DNA from: SB21 sp964415295
Lineage (GTDB): Bacteria; CLD3; SB21
Length of the DNA stretch: 33,404 nt
Direction: 5' to 3'
Assembly: GCA_964415295.1 (NCBI GenBank)
Contig: CAYPYN010000014.1
Span: forward strand, 1-33,404
The translations under genes were made by a program, and so were the position numbers. Below, in pieces: positions 1-6,445 of this stretch. The notes under the pieces are model-generated. The model saw nothing but the letters and a program-made list of their open reading frames with translations, had not been told where the DNA came from and ran no database searches. Each line of letters opens with the position of its first letter. Position 1 is the stretch's first letter.

Positions 1-310
1 CCTCTGTCACCTCACGCCGCTCTAGTTCGCCTGGCCTGAAAGTCAGATACTTTGCTACCTTTCCCGTCTCAAACTCAAAAGACTCCACGTCCTCGCTGCC
101 AAATATGTCCCTGAGTTCCATCGCGTAGGGACCGAAATGCCAGAAAATCCACTTAAGGTTCGATAGTGATGCGCCCTGATGGCTACGCCGCCATTCAATC
201 TCGGCGAGATATAGCAATTTGACCAGGCGAGTGGCGCCTGGGGTGGCAACACCTTCCTCCGCAACAAGACGACAGATTTCTTTAATTAGTGCACGAGTTG
301 TATGAGGCAT
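1..310 (-). CDS. SocA/DUF4065 (Panacea)-like protein, partial at window edge
   Basis: The reading frame is open for 103 codons from an ATG at 310 down to the left edge, so the C-terminus is missing. An in-frame TGA lies five codons upstream of the ATG, which fixes the start. The visible part has the pattern KLLYLAEIEW followed by a Trp-rich segment with WIFWHFGPYA, which resembles the N-terminal half of SocA/DUF4065 (Panacea) antitoxin-type proteins (KLLYLAD...W..W.YGP). Members of that family often neutralise a neighbouring toxin or act as regulators, but no toxin partner is visible on the right-hand side; one could lie downstream, left of the window. The match is from memory of the motif only, so the family call is moderate while the existence of the gene is quite safe. 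Confidence 0.6.
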   Translation of the reverse strand, partial: MPHTTRALIKEICRLVAEEGVATPGATRLVKLLYLAEIEWRRSHQGASLSNLKWIFWHFGPYAMELRDIFGSEDVESFEFETGKVAKYLTFRPGELERREVTE

Positions 311-390
311 GGGCGCGCCTAACTTTCAGACTTCGATCTCTTGAATGTGCGTTCAGCAGCCCTGAAAAGGATCAATCGTATAGTGAGTTG

Positions 391-405
391 GTCAGTTCGA
401 CTGAC
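391..405. promoter_or_regulatory. Short dyad upstream of the SocA-like gene
   Basis: GTCAGT and ACTGAC form 6-bp inverted arms around TCG, about 80 bases upstream of the start at 310. On the minus strand a weak -10-like TATACG follows. This could be an operator for an autoregulated antitoxin-type gene; it is short enough to be chance. Confidence 0.25.
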
Positions 406-567
406 GATGTAATTCTATCAGATGAACCTGAGTTACTGCCCGAAGGGGGAAACGCGTAGGATGATCGCTGAGCATTATCTTGAAAGTCAACCTATCTGAA
501 CCTCACGGTATGCCGACATGCAGGGGGAATGTCTGAACAGGCTCTCACCATATTACAAATCCTTGAC

Positions 568-576
568 TGTGGATAA
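568..576. other. Perfect DnaA-box match
   Basis: TGTGGATAA is the reverse complement of the consensus DnaA box TTATCCACA. It lies in non-coding DNA of the element. A single 9-mer is weak evidence, but the location, near primase-like and DUF3987 genes, makes it worth noting. No second perfect box was seen nearby. Confidence 0.35.
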
Positions 577-837
577 CTTTGCCCCGTGAGATACCATGGC
601 AGGTTTTTCTCGGCCTTCCGCAGTTGCAGCTATAAAAACGAAGCGTCAAACCCGCCCCCCTGGGGTGTCTCGCCCTAGCACCGTTCGTGCTCCTGTCGTC
701 ACAAAACCACCCGAATTGCATGGTTCCACAGAAACCACGGACGCTAGGCATAATAAAATCAATGGGTTGAGATGCTTGTCCTGCCCTCCACGCTGTAAGT
801 ATTAAAATCTAAGTATCGTTGCATGCAAGCAAGCCTT

Positions 838-1164
838 TTACAGTGAGTATTTTCCCATGAGAGGCCGTCGCTCCTTTTCCTTTGCGCGGATTCGTTTCCG
901 CTCCTCTTTCTCCTGCTGCTGCGCTATTAATCGCTCGCGGTCAGCTTTGGCCTTGGCGAGTTCCCAGGTGAGCAGCATGGACTCGCTGGCATAGTACAAT
1001 TGCCGCCAGGGGCATCGAGGATCTGGACGCATAAAGCAGGGGACAGAGAGCCGTATCTTGAGTTCCCCCAGGCGTCGAGAGTCCTTGAAGCCAAGGCGAG
1101 TCACGATCTCTCGCGCTCCCCAATAATGACTCTTTCTGAATACGGGCTCTTGCTTAGCGGACAT
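838..1164 (-). CDS. Small HTH-like protein with basic coiled-coil tail
   Basis: This is a 108-residue protein of unknown function. The start at 1164 is chosen because its ATG overlaps the stop of the upstream gene by 11 bases and is preceded by GAGGAGG. A longer frame to 1326 would run across that neighbour. Residues 15-60 (GAREIVTRLGF followed by a Trp and Tyr-Tyr) look like a MerR/excisionase-type winged HTH, and residues 70-102 are a highly charged Lys/Arg/Glu helix. The 11-base overlap suggests translational coupling with the gene at 1154-1357. It may be a DNA-binding accessory protein of the element; that is inference. Confidence 0.6.
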   Translation of the reverse strand: MSAKQEPVFRKSHYWGAREIVTRLGFKDSRRLGELKIRLSVPCFMRPDPRCPWRQLYYASESMLLTWELAKAKADRERLIAQQQEKEERKRIRAKEKERRPLMGKYSL

Positions 1165-1357
1165 CTCGGCGTCGATCCTCCTCACCCTGGGCTGCACGGC
1201 TAACCTCGATCTGAAAGCGGCCAAGCCAATTCGAAAGAGCGCAGGTGGCGGTGGTTCGCGTTTCCTCGTTTTCATCTGAAAGCCCGCCAATGAGTTCCGC
1301 TCCTTCTTCCAAAAACTGGCTGACAATACCTGAGAGTGTTGGCGTTGAGTGGCTCAT
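1154..1357 (-). CDS. Small hypothetical protein (67 aa)
   Basis: A strong Shine-Dalgarno (AGAAGGAGG) lies 5 bases upstream of the ATG at 1357, and the stop overlaps the start of the next gene, which together make this a believable gene. The 67-residue product begins with a predicted helix rich in Glu and Leu and ends in a charged Arg/Asp/Glu tail. No motif that I recognise is present. Order and overlaps put it in one transcript with its neighbours on both sides. Confidence 0.6.
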   Translation of the reverse strand: MSHSTPTLSGIVSQFLEEGAELIGGLSDENEETRTTATCALSNWLGRFQIEVSRAAQGEEDRRRDVR

Positions 1358-1399
1358 TTCTGCCTCCTTCTGTGATGGTGCTGGATGGGCGAGAGTTTC

Positions 1400-2077
1400 T
1401 TACCGTGGCATATTCACAAGAAATGAATTGCCGCCCGAATTGTAGGAGCCGATACCTGGCTTGGGCTGCGAAACGGGGGCCGCTGCTCCCCCCTTCATGC
1501 CGCCCATGCCGCCACCCATTGCGCCCATCCCGGCACTGGCGGCAGACCCCAACAATTTCCCAATGCCTTGCTGGGCCTGATAGTTCTGGGTCATTCGCTG
1601 TGCCCCCAATTTAGAGAGGTTGTCTGCTGCGTTACTTAGGCCCCCGAGCGCCTGCTGTGGCATTCCCGTTGCCGTACTGATCGCCGCACTAAACAGGTTT
1701 TGCCTGGTCGCGTCGTCAATGGCGTTGCGGTTGGCCTGGAGCATGTCGCGCTGCAAGAGCCGTTGCAGGGGTAATTCCATCAACGCCCGTTGCTGCAACC
1801 CGCCCCGTGGCATCGAATCCAGAATGCCGCGCCGTGCGTTCGCCATCTCCGCTTCTTGCTGCGCCATCGGCACACCCAGCCCGACCGTGGAGCGCATGAA
1901 CTGCGGCAAGCCTTCCCCGCGCATCATTTCGGTATTCATGCCAAAGAGCCGGTCAATCACCGGCTTGGAACTGGCAAACATCTCCTGCGCCATGCGGCCT
2001 TGCTGATTTGAGAGGGCTGTGCTTTGTCCGGTCTGTTCAGATCCTTTGCGAAACATGCTGCCCATTCGTTGCTCCAT
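1400..2077 (-). CDS. Met/Gly/Gln-rich hypothetical protein, phage-structural look
   Basis: The 225-residue protein has an ordinary soluble N-terminal half with many Gln, Met and Arg residues and a Gly/Ala/Met-rich low-complexity stretch at about residues 178-200, ending in SFLVNMP-R. There is no signal peptide. Such composition is common among phage internal virion or DNA-ejection proteins, but I cannot name a family. A GGGAGAA site precedes the ATG at 2077. Flanking genes run the same way with short gaps (35 to 43 bases). Function unknown. Confidence 0.6.
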   Translation of the reverse strand: MEQRMGSMFRKGSEQTGQSTALSNQQGRMAQEMFASSKPVIDRLFGMNTEMMRGEGLPQFMRSTVGLGVPMAQQEAEMANARRGILDSMPRGGLQQRALMELPLQRLLQRDMLQANRNAIDDATRQNLFSAAISTATGMPQQALGGLSNAADNLSKLGAQRMTQNYQAQQGIGKLLGSAASAGMGAMGGGMGGMKGGAAAPVSQPKPGIGSYNSGGNSFLVNMPR

Positions 2078-2111
2078 TTCTCCCTATCCAACTAGGGGCT
2101 AAGGTGGGTCT

Positions 2112-2363
2112 CTATTTTTCAGGGCTTACAATGGCTGTTCTTATGGCGTTGAAGCCTTGCTGGAAGCCGCTCCAGTCTCCGCGAAAGAAAGCCCGGTCGC
2201 ATTCGTCGATTGCAGCCAAGACTTTCCCAAGCCGTGGGTCGTCAGGCATAAGCCCATAGGTGATACGGGCGATCTCCCGGTATGCGCTATGCCAACGTGT
2301 GTGAGATGAGGCCCCTGCCGTGCTTCCACTGCCCAGTTGCTCAATAACTTCCAGATATCCCAT
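2112..2363 (-). CDS. Small hypothetical protein (83 aa)
   Basis: An excellent ribosome binding site (AAAGGAGG, 6 bases before ATG 2363) supports this gene. The 83-residue product has a central helical region containing ITYGLMPDDPRL and a Trp/Phe-rich helix near residues 60-75. I do not recognise the family. It lies immediately downstream of the DUF3987 gene, with the inverted 9-bp repeats (2383-2455) between them, and may be controlled through these. Confidence 0.6.
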   Translation of the reverse strand: MGYLEVIEQLGSGSTAGASSHTRWHSAYREIARITYGLMPDDPRLGKVLAAIDECDRAFFRGDWSGFQQGFNAIRTAIVSPEK

Positions 2364-2382
2364 GTGCGTCCTCCTTTACCGT

Positions 2383-2455
2383 TACGAATTAAACGAAAAA
2401 TACGAAATAACTCCTCCGTTGCCTGAGTTAATTCGTTAAATTCGTTTCTTTCGTA
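2383..2455. repeat. Iteron-like 9-bp repeats in a 31-bp imperfect inverted repeat
   Basis: The pentamer ACGAA occurs at 2384, 2393 and 2402, exactly 9 bases apart, on the plus strand, and TTCGT (its complement) occurs at 2432, 2441 and 2450, again exactly 9 apart. The arms 2383-2413 and 2425-2455 pair at 24 of 31 positions and end in a perfect TAACTC/GAGTTA stem around an 11-base loop. The right arm covers the last codons and the stop (2428-2430) of the DUF3987 gene. There is no T-run, and the stem is A+T-rich, so an intrinsic terminator is unlikely. An operator or initiator-binding site is more plausible. Confidence 0.6.
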
Positions 2456-3825
2456 CCTCGCCTCCAGATTCGGGCGGGCCGTCCTGGTTCGCCGGAGCGA
2501 TTGATGCAATGCGCGAGGCCGTTCTCCTCAAGTGTCTCCTTAGCCTGATTGAGCCGTGCTGCTGACATATTGCGTCCGAACAGGTCACTGATCGCGCTTT
2601 CGCTAAGTTCTGGCTGAGAACGGAGCGCCCCAAGGATCGTGTCGGCGATATGGTCTCCGGTACTGTCGCCGAAAATATGGCGAGTTGAGCTTTCTGCGTA
2701 TTCCCAAAGCGCTAGCGCCGCCTTGAGGTGAACCGTATCAATAGCGTTCTCTCCATCGAGGAGTGCATAGAGTCCGGCTAGCCGCATCACTTGGGCCTCT
2801 GCTCTTCCTAACAATGCCCCCGCCAATCCTGGCCGGTCGGCAGACAGGTCGTGATAGATTGTCCGCCATGCCTCGCAGGTGTCCTCCGTCAGGGTCAGTT
2901 GTCCCAACGTTCGCCCATATCGGATCGCCTCACCAATCTTGCGGGCGAGGCTCTCAAGCTCCTGGGGGTCTGGACTGGAGGGGAACGGTAGTTCTTGAGA
3001 GCGCTGTACCATGAGCCACACGAACCGATTGCCAAAACCATTTGAGGCTTCCGTGCTGTTGAGGTTTCGTAGAAGTTCGTCTTTCGTCACATGGCCCACG
3101 ATCCCGATATGGGGAGCCGTCGCACGGACGCGGTTTGCCTTGGTCATTGGGGCGAGGTCTTGCCCGTCCCAAGCATCCCGGAGTACGCCCGAGAGGGAGT
3201 TGCCGTCTCGCGCCATCACCCGGAGCACGGCTCCGAATTCCGACTGCACGAGGAACAAGCGCTTATCTTCCACGCCAGGATCAACCAGCACGCTGACCGT
3301 TTCTCCTGTTGGTCGCCCCCGATCCTTGAGCATTTCTTCCTTATGCTGTGGGTCTCGAACGGCAAAGGCCAAGCCTTCGCCACTCGACAACGTGCCCTTG
3401 CATTCCCCTCGTGTCCAGGAGCTATCGGCCAGCTGAAGAAGATGTTCAATCCGTTTTCCGGCGGTCCCTTTTCGTGACTTGCTTGATCGACCAACCAGCA
3501 CCGGCCAGAACAGCAAAGGGTGAAAGGTGCCATCCAGGATCAGATGCGGCCCACGATTGAGCGCCGCTCCAACTTCGGCCAGAGAGGAAGCGAGTAAGGC
3601 AACCGGGTCGGCTTCTGTGTGTGGACGAAATAAACGAACAATCTCTCCCGCCAGCCCGTGATAAGCCATCTCATTCAAAATGGGTTTAGCCTCTTTGGTG
3701 GTCAGTGATGCGGGTGGGTCCGTCCGCATGAGCACCGACACCCCTTGGAGAAAATGATCCTGCACTAATCGGTCATGTGCACTCGAAAAATCGGCCAGCG
3801 CTCCGGCGAATTCATTCTGTCCCAT
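2428..3825 (-). CDS. DUF3987 domain protein (primase/helicase-associated)
   Basis: This 465-residue protein matches the DUF3987 family, commonly found beside CHC2/Toprim primase proteins in phages and integrated elements and thought to act in element replication. Visible features are LFRPHTEADPVALL near residues 65-78, a P-loop-like segment VGRSSKSRKGTAG at 111-123 that departs from a classic Walker A, IGIVGHVTKDEL in the middle, and a C-terminal winged-helix-like domain (about 395-465). The start at 3825 has a TAGGAGA site at good spacing and overlaps the CHC2 gene by 14 bases, so the two are coupled. ATPase activity is not certain given the unusual loop. The last codons lie inside the 9-bp repeat array. 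Confidence 0.85.
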   Translation of the reverse strand: MGQNEFAGALADFSSAHDRLVQDHFLQGVSVLMRTDPPASLTTKEAKPILNEMAYHGLAGEIVRLFRPHTEADPVALLASSLAEVGAALNRGPHLILDGTFHPLLFWPVLVGRSSKSRKGTAGKRIEHLLQLADSSWTRGECKGTLSSGEGLAFAVRDPQHKEEMLKDRGRPTGETVSVLVDPGVEDKRLFLVQSEFGAVLRVMARDGNSLSGVLRDAWDGQDLAPMTKANRVRATAPHIGIVGHVTKDELLRNLNSTEASNGFGNRFVWLMVQRSQELPFPSSPDPQELESLARKIGEAIRYGRTLGQLTLTEDTCEAWRTIYHDLSADRPGLAGALLGRAEAQVMRLAGLYALLDGENAIDTVHLKAALALWEYAESSTRHIFGDSTGDHIADTILGALRSQPELSESAISDLFGRNMSAARLNQAKETLEENGLAHCINRSGEPGRPARIWRRGTKETNLTN

Positions 3826-4267
3826 TGCCGTCTCCTATCAAGTCGTAGGCATCTGCGAGTTTGTTGAGCGTGGTATTCAGGAGGGCGTCACTCCAGTGGT
3901 CAATGGATAGGTCCTTTGCCGATCTGATGAGGCGCTCCGCTTCTCGCATCGCATCCGCCGATACATTGAGTGTCCGTAGAGCTCGTTCCCGTTTGCATTG
4001 TTCCCGCTCCCGTTGTTGACGGGCTAGGCGGACCTGCGTTGTGTCTTGCACTGCCTGTCCAAATAACTCGCGAAAGGGAAGACGCAAGGCCTCGCATATT
4101 TCTTGAGCCCGACACCCAGCGAAGCAATGAAGAAGAATGCGCCCATCTTCCGCTTCTCGAATACTGAGGCTCGGAGACCTGTCGCCGTGGGCGGGGCATC
4201 GGGCTTGGTATCCTCGACGCGTCTGCTTCACACCGTCCAGGAGTTGAGTGAAGGCCTCGACCGTCAT
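3812..4267 (-). CDS. CHC2 zinc-finger primase-like protein
   Basis: The N-terminal 55 residues contain the CHC2 zinc-binding pattern of DnaG-type primases: Cys24, His27, Cys48 and Cys52, with CPAHGDRSPSLSI and HCFAGC. At 151 residues it carries only the zinc-binding domain plus a charged helical tail (residues 75-110); the Toprim catalytic core of DnaG is absent. It probably recognises DNA for priming together with the DUF3987 protein encoded directly downstream with a 14-base overlap. Its own start overlaps the upstream HTH gene by 4 bases (ATGA). This zinc finger plus DUF3987 arrangement is typical of mobile elements. Confidence 0.85.
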   Translation of the reverse strand: MTVEAFTQLLDGVKQTRRGYQARCPAHGDRSPSLSIREAEDGRILLHCFAGCRAQEICEALRLPFRELFGQAVQDTTQVRLARQQREREQCKRERALRTLNVSADAMREAERLIRSAKDLSIDHWSDALLNTTLNKLADAYDLIGDGNGTE

Positions 4268-4479
4268 AGTATGGTGGCCTTCGCCGGACGCCGTAAGGCC
4301 TCAAGGACTTCAGAGACACGGAAGCGCACGCCCGTTTGCGATGGTCCCACCATGTAGCTGGGAATGATGCCCTTTTGAGCCAACTTATAGGCCGTACTCT
4401 TGGACAAAATGCCGTTGGCCTCGATCCAGTTCGCCGTGACGAGTGGTTCAATCTCAGGCACAGGGCAACTCTGCTCCAT
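4264..4479 (-). CDS. Excisionase/AlpA-like helix-turn-helix protein
   Basis: The 71-residue protein has a MerR-like winged HTH: WIEANGILSKSTAYKLAQKG, then an aromatic stretch and VRFRVSEVLEAL, the layout of excisionase/AlpA-family DNA-binding proteins that control excision or early transcription of integrated elements. The frame is open upstream to 4542, but the ATG at 4479 has a near-ideal GGGAGGA site, so I use this start. It is the first gene of an overlapping HTH, CHC2, DUF3987 operon. Two dyads lie upstream (4508-4524 and 4586-4608), where autoregulation would be expected. Confidence 0.8.
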   Translation of the reverse strand: MEQSCPVPEIEPLVTANWIEANGILSKSTAYKLAQKGIIPSYMVGPSQTGVRFRVSEVLEALRRPAKATIL

Positions 4480-4507
4480 AAAGATCCTCCCTTTAGGTAG
4501 AATGGGA

Positions 4508-4524
4508 CGCAGCGTTATGCTGCG
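4508..4524. promoter_or_regulatory. Dyad in promoter region of the HTH operon
   Basis: CGCAGC and GCTGCG are perfect 6-bp arms around GTTAT, 29 bases upstream of the HTH start. On the minus strand the left neighbour of this dyad is CTATAAG, a possible -10 element, and TATGCTG/CAGCATA form a second 7-bp dyad overlapping it. This is a reasonable operator candidate for the excisionase-like protein. Confidence 0.35.
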
Positions 4525-4585
4525 CTTATAGAGGCACAGCATAGTCCGGAATGCCTGAAACCTGATGGGAGCCTAGAGAGGGCAG

Positions 4586-4608
4586 AGTATCCCAATGAAT
4601 GGGATACT
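4586..4608. promoter_or_regulatory. Perfect 9-bp dyad at the end of the 220-aa gene
   Basis: AGTATCCCA and TGGGATACT form perfect arms around ATGAA. The dyad overlaps the stop codon (4607-4609) of the upstream gene. No T-run follows on the minus strand, so this is not a standard terminator. It may be an operator for the downstream HTH operon or an mRNA stem. Confidence 0.4.
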
Positions 4609-5269
4609 AGGAGGATGTCTTCTTTAGCAGCTTGTAGATTTGAGTATTGTACGGGTCCCCCGTGCTAATTGGGCTACGGTGGAGAGCTGACAATATATGA
4701 ATGACAACTTGGATATATCCAGAGGCAGTTTCAATGGGGTCACGAGCTAACGAAAGATCTTTTCTGTAACGACATACGCATCCAATCCGGGAAAGACTAG
4801 AGTGGACATGGTTCTGATTTTTCTCGAACCATTGCCTCCGTTGTGTTGGCGTTAAACTGATGAACTGTGATTTCTTCAGAAAATCCTCCAACCAACGGCG
4901 CTGAAACTGCAGGATTTCTTTCCAGTGAGCGTGACGCTCAGGTTCGGGCCTGGCGATACGTTCAAGCAGCGCGTCAATTATCGGTCTTAATTGGGTGTCG
5001 ATTGCTTCCAGCGTACAAATCATGAGTACCAGGTTTGATACAGCTCGTCCCTGCTTGGGGTTTAAACGGCGAAGGTTTTGAAGGAGAGATTTTATGAGGG
5101 CGTTCCCGATGGCAGGATCTCGAGGTAGAGGGTCCTCTCCCAAATCCAGCATAATCTTGCTCAGCTGCCCCGAGTCGGAATTTTTGGCCTGCTTGTGATT
5201 TTTCAAAGCGTGGATGCCTTCAAGATGCAAGCGCCTAATTGCCGCCCTCAATTCGCCAGCCTGACCCAT
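4607..5269 (-). CDS. Hypothetical protein (220 aa), lower G+C
   Basis: A mostly helical soluble protein without signal peptide or recognised motif; Trp/Arg-rich segments such as WKEILQFQRRWLEDFL lie in the middle (about 137-152). The coding region is visibly richer in A+T than its neighbours, hinting at separate acquisition. The ATG at 5269 overlaps the end of the NPY-repeat gene by 35 bases and has no good ribosome binding site, so it may depend on translational coupling or start further in. The stop sits in a perfect dyad (4586-4608). Function unknown. Confidence 0.55.
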   Translation of the reverse strand: MGQAGELRAAIRRLHLEGIHALKNHKQAKNSDSGQLSKIMLDLGEDPLPRDPAIGNALIKSLLQNLRRLNPKQGRAVSNLVLMICTLEAIDTQLRPIIDALLERIARPEPERHAHWKEILQFQRRWLEDFLKKSQFISLTPTQRRQWFEKNQNHVHSSLSRIGCVCRYRKDLSLARDPIETASGYIQVVIHILSALHRSPISTGDPYNTQIYKLLKKTSS

Positions 5270-5666
5270 ACGGATTACGTGGACTGTCTGAGTTGTATGG
5301 GTTCCCCGCGCCGTACGGATTGTTCAGCGAGTCTGGCGAGTATGGATTTCCGAAGCGGCCAAACGGGTTCGCAAGCGAGTCTGGGCGGTAGGGGTTAGCG
5401 CTCAGTTCCCCCCGGTATTGGCCTTGCCCATCAAACAGCTTCGGGGGATTCGTGGCAAAAGGGTTCGTGGCTGATTGATTGCTGAAGGGGCTTCCAGCAG
5501 GGCTGAAGGGATTGTTCAGGCCATTCGGGGCAAAGGGGCTCCCAGCCCCGTAGGGGTTGCTCAATGAGTTGGGGTTGTAGGGATTCGCAGAGAGATCGCC
5601 GAGGTATTCAGCCGAGGCGGAGACAGGGAGCAGCAGGATGGCCGCATATAGGATCAGGTTCTGCAT
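5235..5666 (-). CDS. Exported NPY/NPF-repeat protein
   Basis: The 143-residue product starts with a clean signal peptide (hydrophobic residues 4-14, then SASA before EYLG). The mature part is made almost wholly of degenerate 10-12 residue repeats built around SxNPY/NPF and PDSLxNPYGxG, interrupted by KLFDGQGQYRGEL. Proteins with this repeat occur in many bacteria and are of unknown role; surface or periplasmic location is likely. I start at ATG 5666, which has GCGAGG upstream, rather than the GTG two codons earlier. It follows another exported protein (5683-6042) by 16 bases, so the pair is probably co-transcribed. Confidence 0.75.
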   Translation of the reverse strand: MQNLILYAAILLLPVSASAEYLGDLSANPYNPNSLSNPYGAGSPFAPNGLNNPFSPAGSPFSNQSATNPFATNPPKLFDGQGQYRGELSANPYRPDSLANPFGRFGNPYSPDSLNNPYGAGNPYNSDSPRNPYGSGWRIEGGN

Positions 5667-5682
5667 AGGCACCTCGCGAGGG

Positions 5683-6042
5683 TTATCGATTCATCCATGC
5701 CTGCTCGTACTGGCGCTCCCAATCAAAGACGCGAAGGCTATCGAGTCGCTTGTGTAATTGCTCATCCGTGAGCGCTGGTTGTCCCATCACCTCACGCCAA
5801 GCCTGCACCGCCACAGCCCACTGTTCGACTTCTTGCCTCAATTCTCGGTCGCGTATCTGTCGCCATTGGTCGGCATACTGCAGCTTGAGCCGTTCTCGCT
5901 CCGTCGCTTGTTGTTGCCGAGCCATGTTGTATTGCGAGGTGCGTTGGAAGCCTTCCCCAAAGCCTTGCATGAATTGGCCAGACGCCGAGAACGGGGAAAG
6001 CAGGGGCACGAGAAACAGGACAGTGATTAGCAAAAGCCTCAT
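5683..6042 (-). CDS. Exported hypothetical protein (119 aa)
   Basis: A strong TTAGGAGGG site precedes ATG 6042. Residues 1-22 form a signal peptide (hydrophobic core LLLITVLFLVPLL, then SASG). The mature part is a charged Gln/Arg/Glu-rich helix (YNMARQQQATERERLKLQ) and ends in a Trp/Tyr-rich tail, suggestive of a periplasmic coiled coil. No family recognised. It is the first minus-strand gene inside the integration site, 192 bases from the tRNA fragment, and heads the exported pair. Confidence 0.7.
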   Translation of the reverse strand: MRLLLITVLFLVPLLSPFSASGQFMQGFGEGFQRTSQYNMARQQQATERERLKLQYADQWRQIRDRELRQEVEQWAVAVQAWREVMGQPALTDEQLHKRLDSLRVFDWERQYEQAWMNR

Positions 6043-6075
6043 GAGCCGTCCCTCCTAAAATGAGGAAGCCTGGCT

Positions 6076-6121
6076 TGTCACGGTTTCTGTCACGGTTCCA
6101 CCCGAAAAAGAGCACGGTTTC
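6076..6121. repeat. Short direct repeats next to the integration site
   Basis: TGTCACGGTT occurs at 6076-6085 and again at 6088-6097 (12-base period), with a partial third copy CACGGTTTC at 6113-6121. They lie between the outermost gene and the tRNA-Gly fragment, where integrase arm-type or excisionase sites are normally found. That role is inference. Confidence 0.4.
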
Positions 6122-6234
6122 CCCCGTGTCCTGCTGTGTCTTGGTGAATCATGGGGAATCCGCAATGCCTCATGGATAAAGGCTCTCGTGGCCTATTGTG
6201 TCATAGCTTACCCTGTAGTGCAAATACCTAACCC

Positions 6235-6281
6235 GCTTCCCAAGCAAGTTGTCGTGGGTTCAAATCCCATCGCCCGCTCCA
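6235..6281 (+). other. Truncated tRNA-Gly(CCC) 3' part, element attachment site
   Basis: From GCTTCCCAAGC (anticodon loop with CCC at 6239-6241) through the T-arm (6254-6270, loop TTCAAAT) to CGCCCGC and encoded CCA (6279-6281) the sequence is a textbook tRNA-Gly 3' portion. The matching 5' acceptor strand GCGGGCG and the D-arm are absent upstream, and the anticodon stem pairs only for its two inner base pairs. The break is therefore at about 6235, within the anticodon stem-loop, a usual crossover point for tyrosine integrases. It is not a functional tRNA gene. Confidence 0.85.
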
Positions 6282-6445
6282 CTTTTCTCCAGTTTCCCTC
6301 ATACCAACCTCCATTCAACGCAACGGTTCCCCGCGTTTGTTTCTAGTCGACGTCTGGATCCTGATGATGGCGGATCGGACACGATGCTTGAAGCTCGCGG
6401 CCGAGGTGGCTGCTACAGACGCTTGTGATGAAAACAGGAAGAAAT

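Larger units (their letters stand above)
311..837. other. Gene-free stretch inside the element, possible control or origin region
   Basis: I see no convincing gene in these 527 bases. Short frames on both strands (545-751 minus, 596-805 plus) lack a good ribosome binding site and have unlikely composition. The stretch holds a short dyad at 391-405, a perfect DnaA-box match at 568-576, a 10-bp palindrome TTGCATGCAA at 819-828 and an A+T-rich segment around 745-840. The combination would fit a regulatory or replication-control region, but none of it is proof. Confidence 0.4.
1..6281. mobile_element. Right end of an integrated element (tRNA-Gly site)
   Basis: All genes from the left edge to 6042 run on the minus strand and are typical of integrated phage-like or plasmid-like elements: an excisionase-type HTH protein, a CHC2 primase-like protein, a DUF3987 protein and small unknown proteins. 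The stretch stops at a 3' tRNA-Gly(CCC) fragment (6235-6281), after which genes change to ordinary regulatory and polysaccharide functions. The displaced 3' half on the right means that the reconstituted tRNA and probably the tyrosine integrase lie to the left, outside the window. The left boundary is not visible, so the size is at least 6.2 kb. No capsid, tail or conjugation gene is seen, so whether it is a satellite, ICE or integrative plasmid is open. Confidence 0.75.

Noticed and set aside
545..805. Small frames on both strands in the 527-base gap
   Set aside because: No good start sites, odd composition, no recognisable motif.
4586..4608. Rho-independent terminator
   Set aside because: The dyad is perfect, but no T-run follows on either strand in a suitable place.
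6190..6281. Complete tRNA-Gly gene
   Set aside because: The 5' acceptor strand and D-arm are missing and the anticodon stem pairs only for two inner base pairs.
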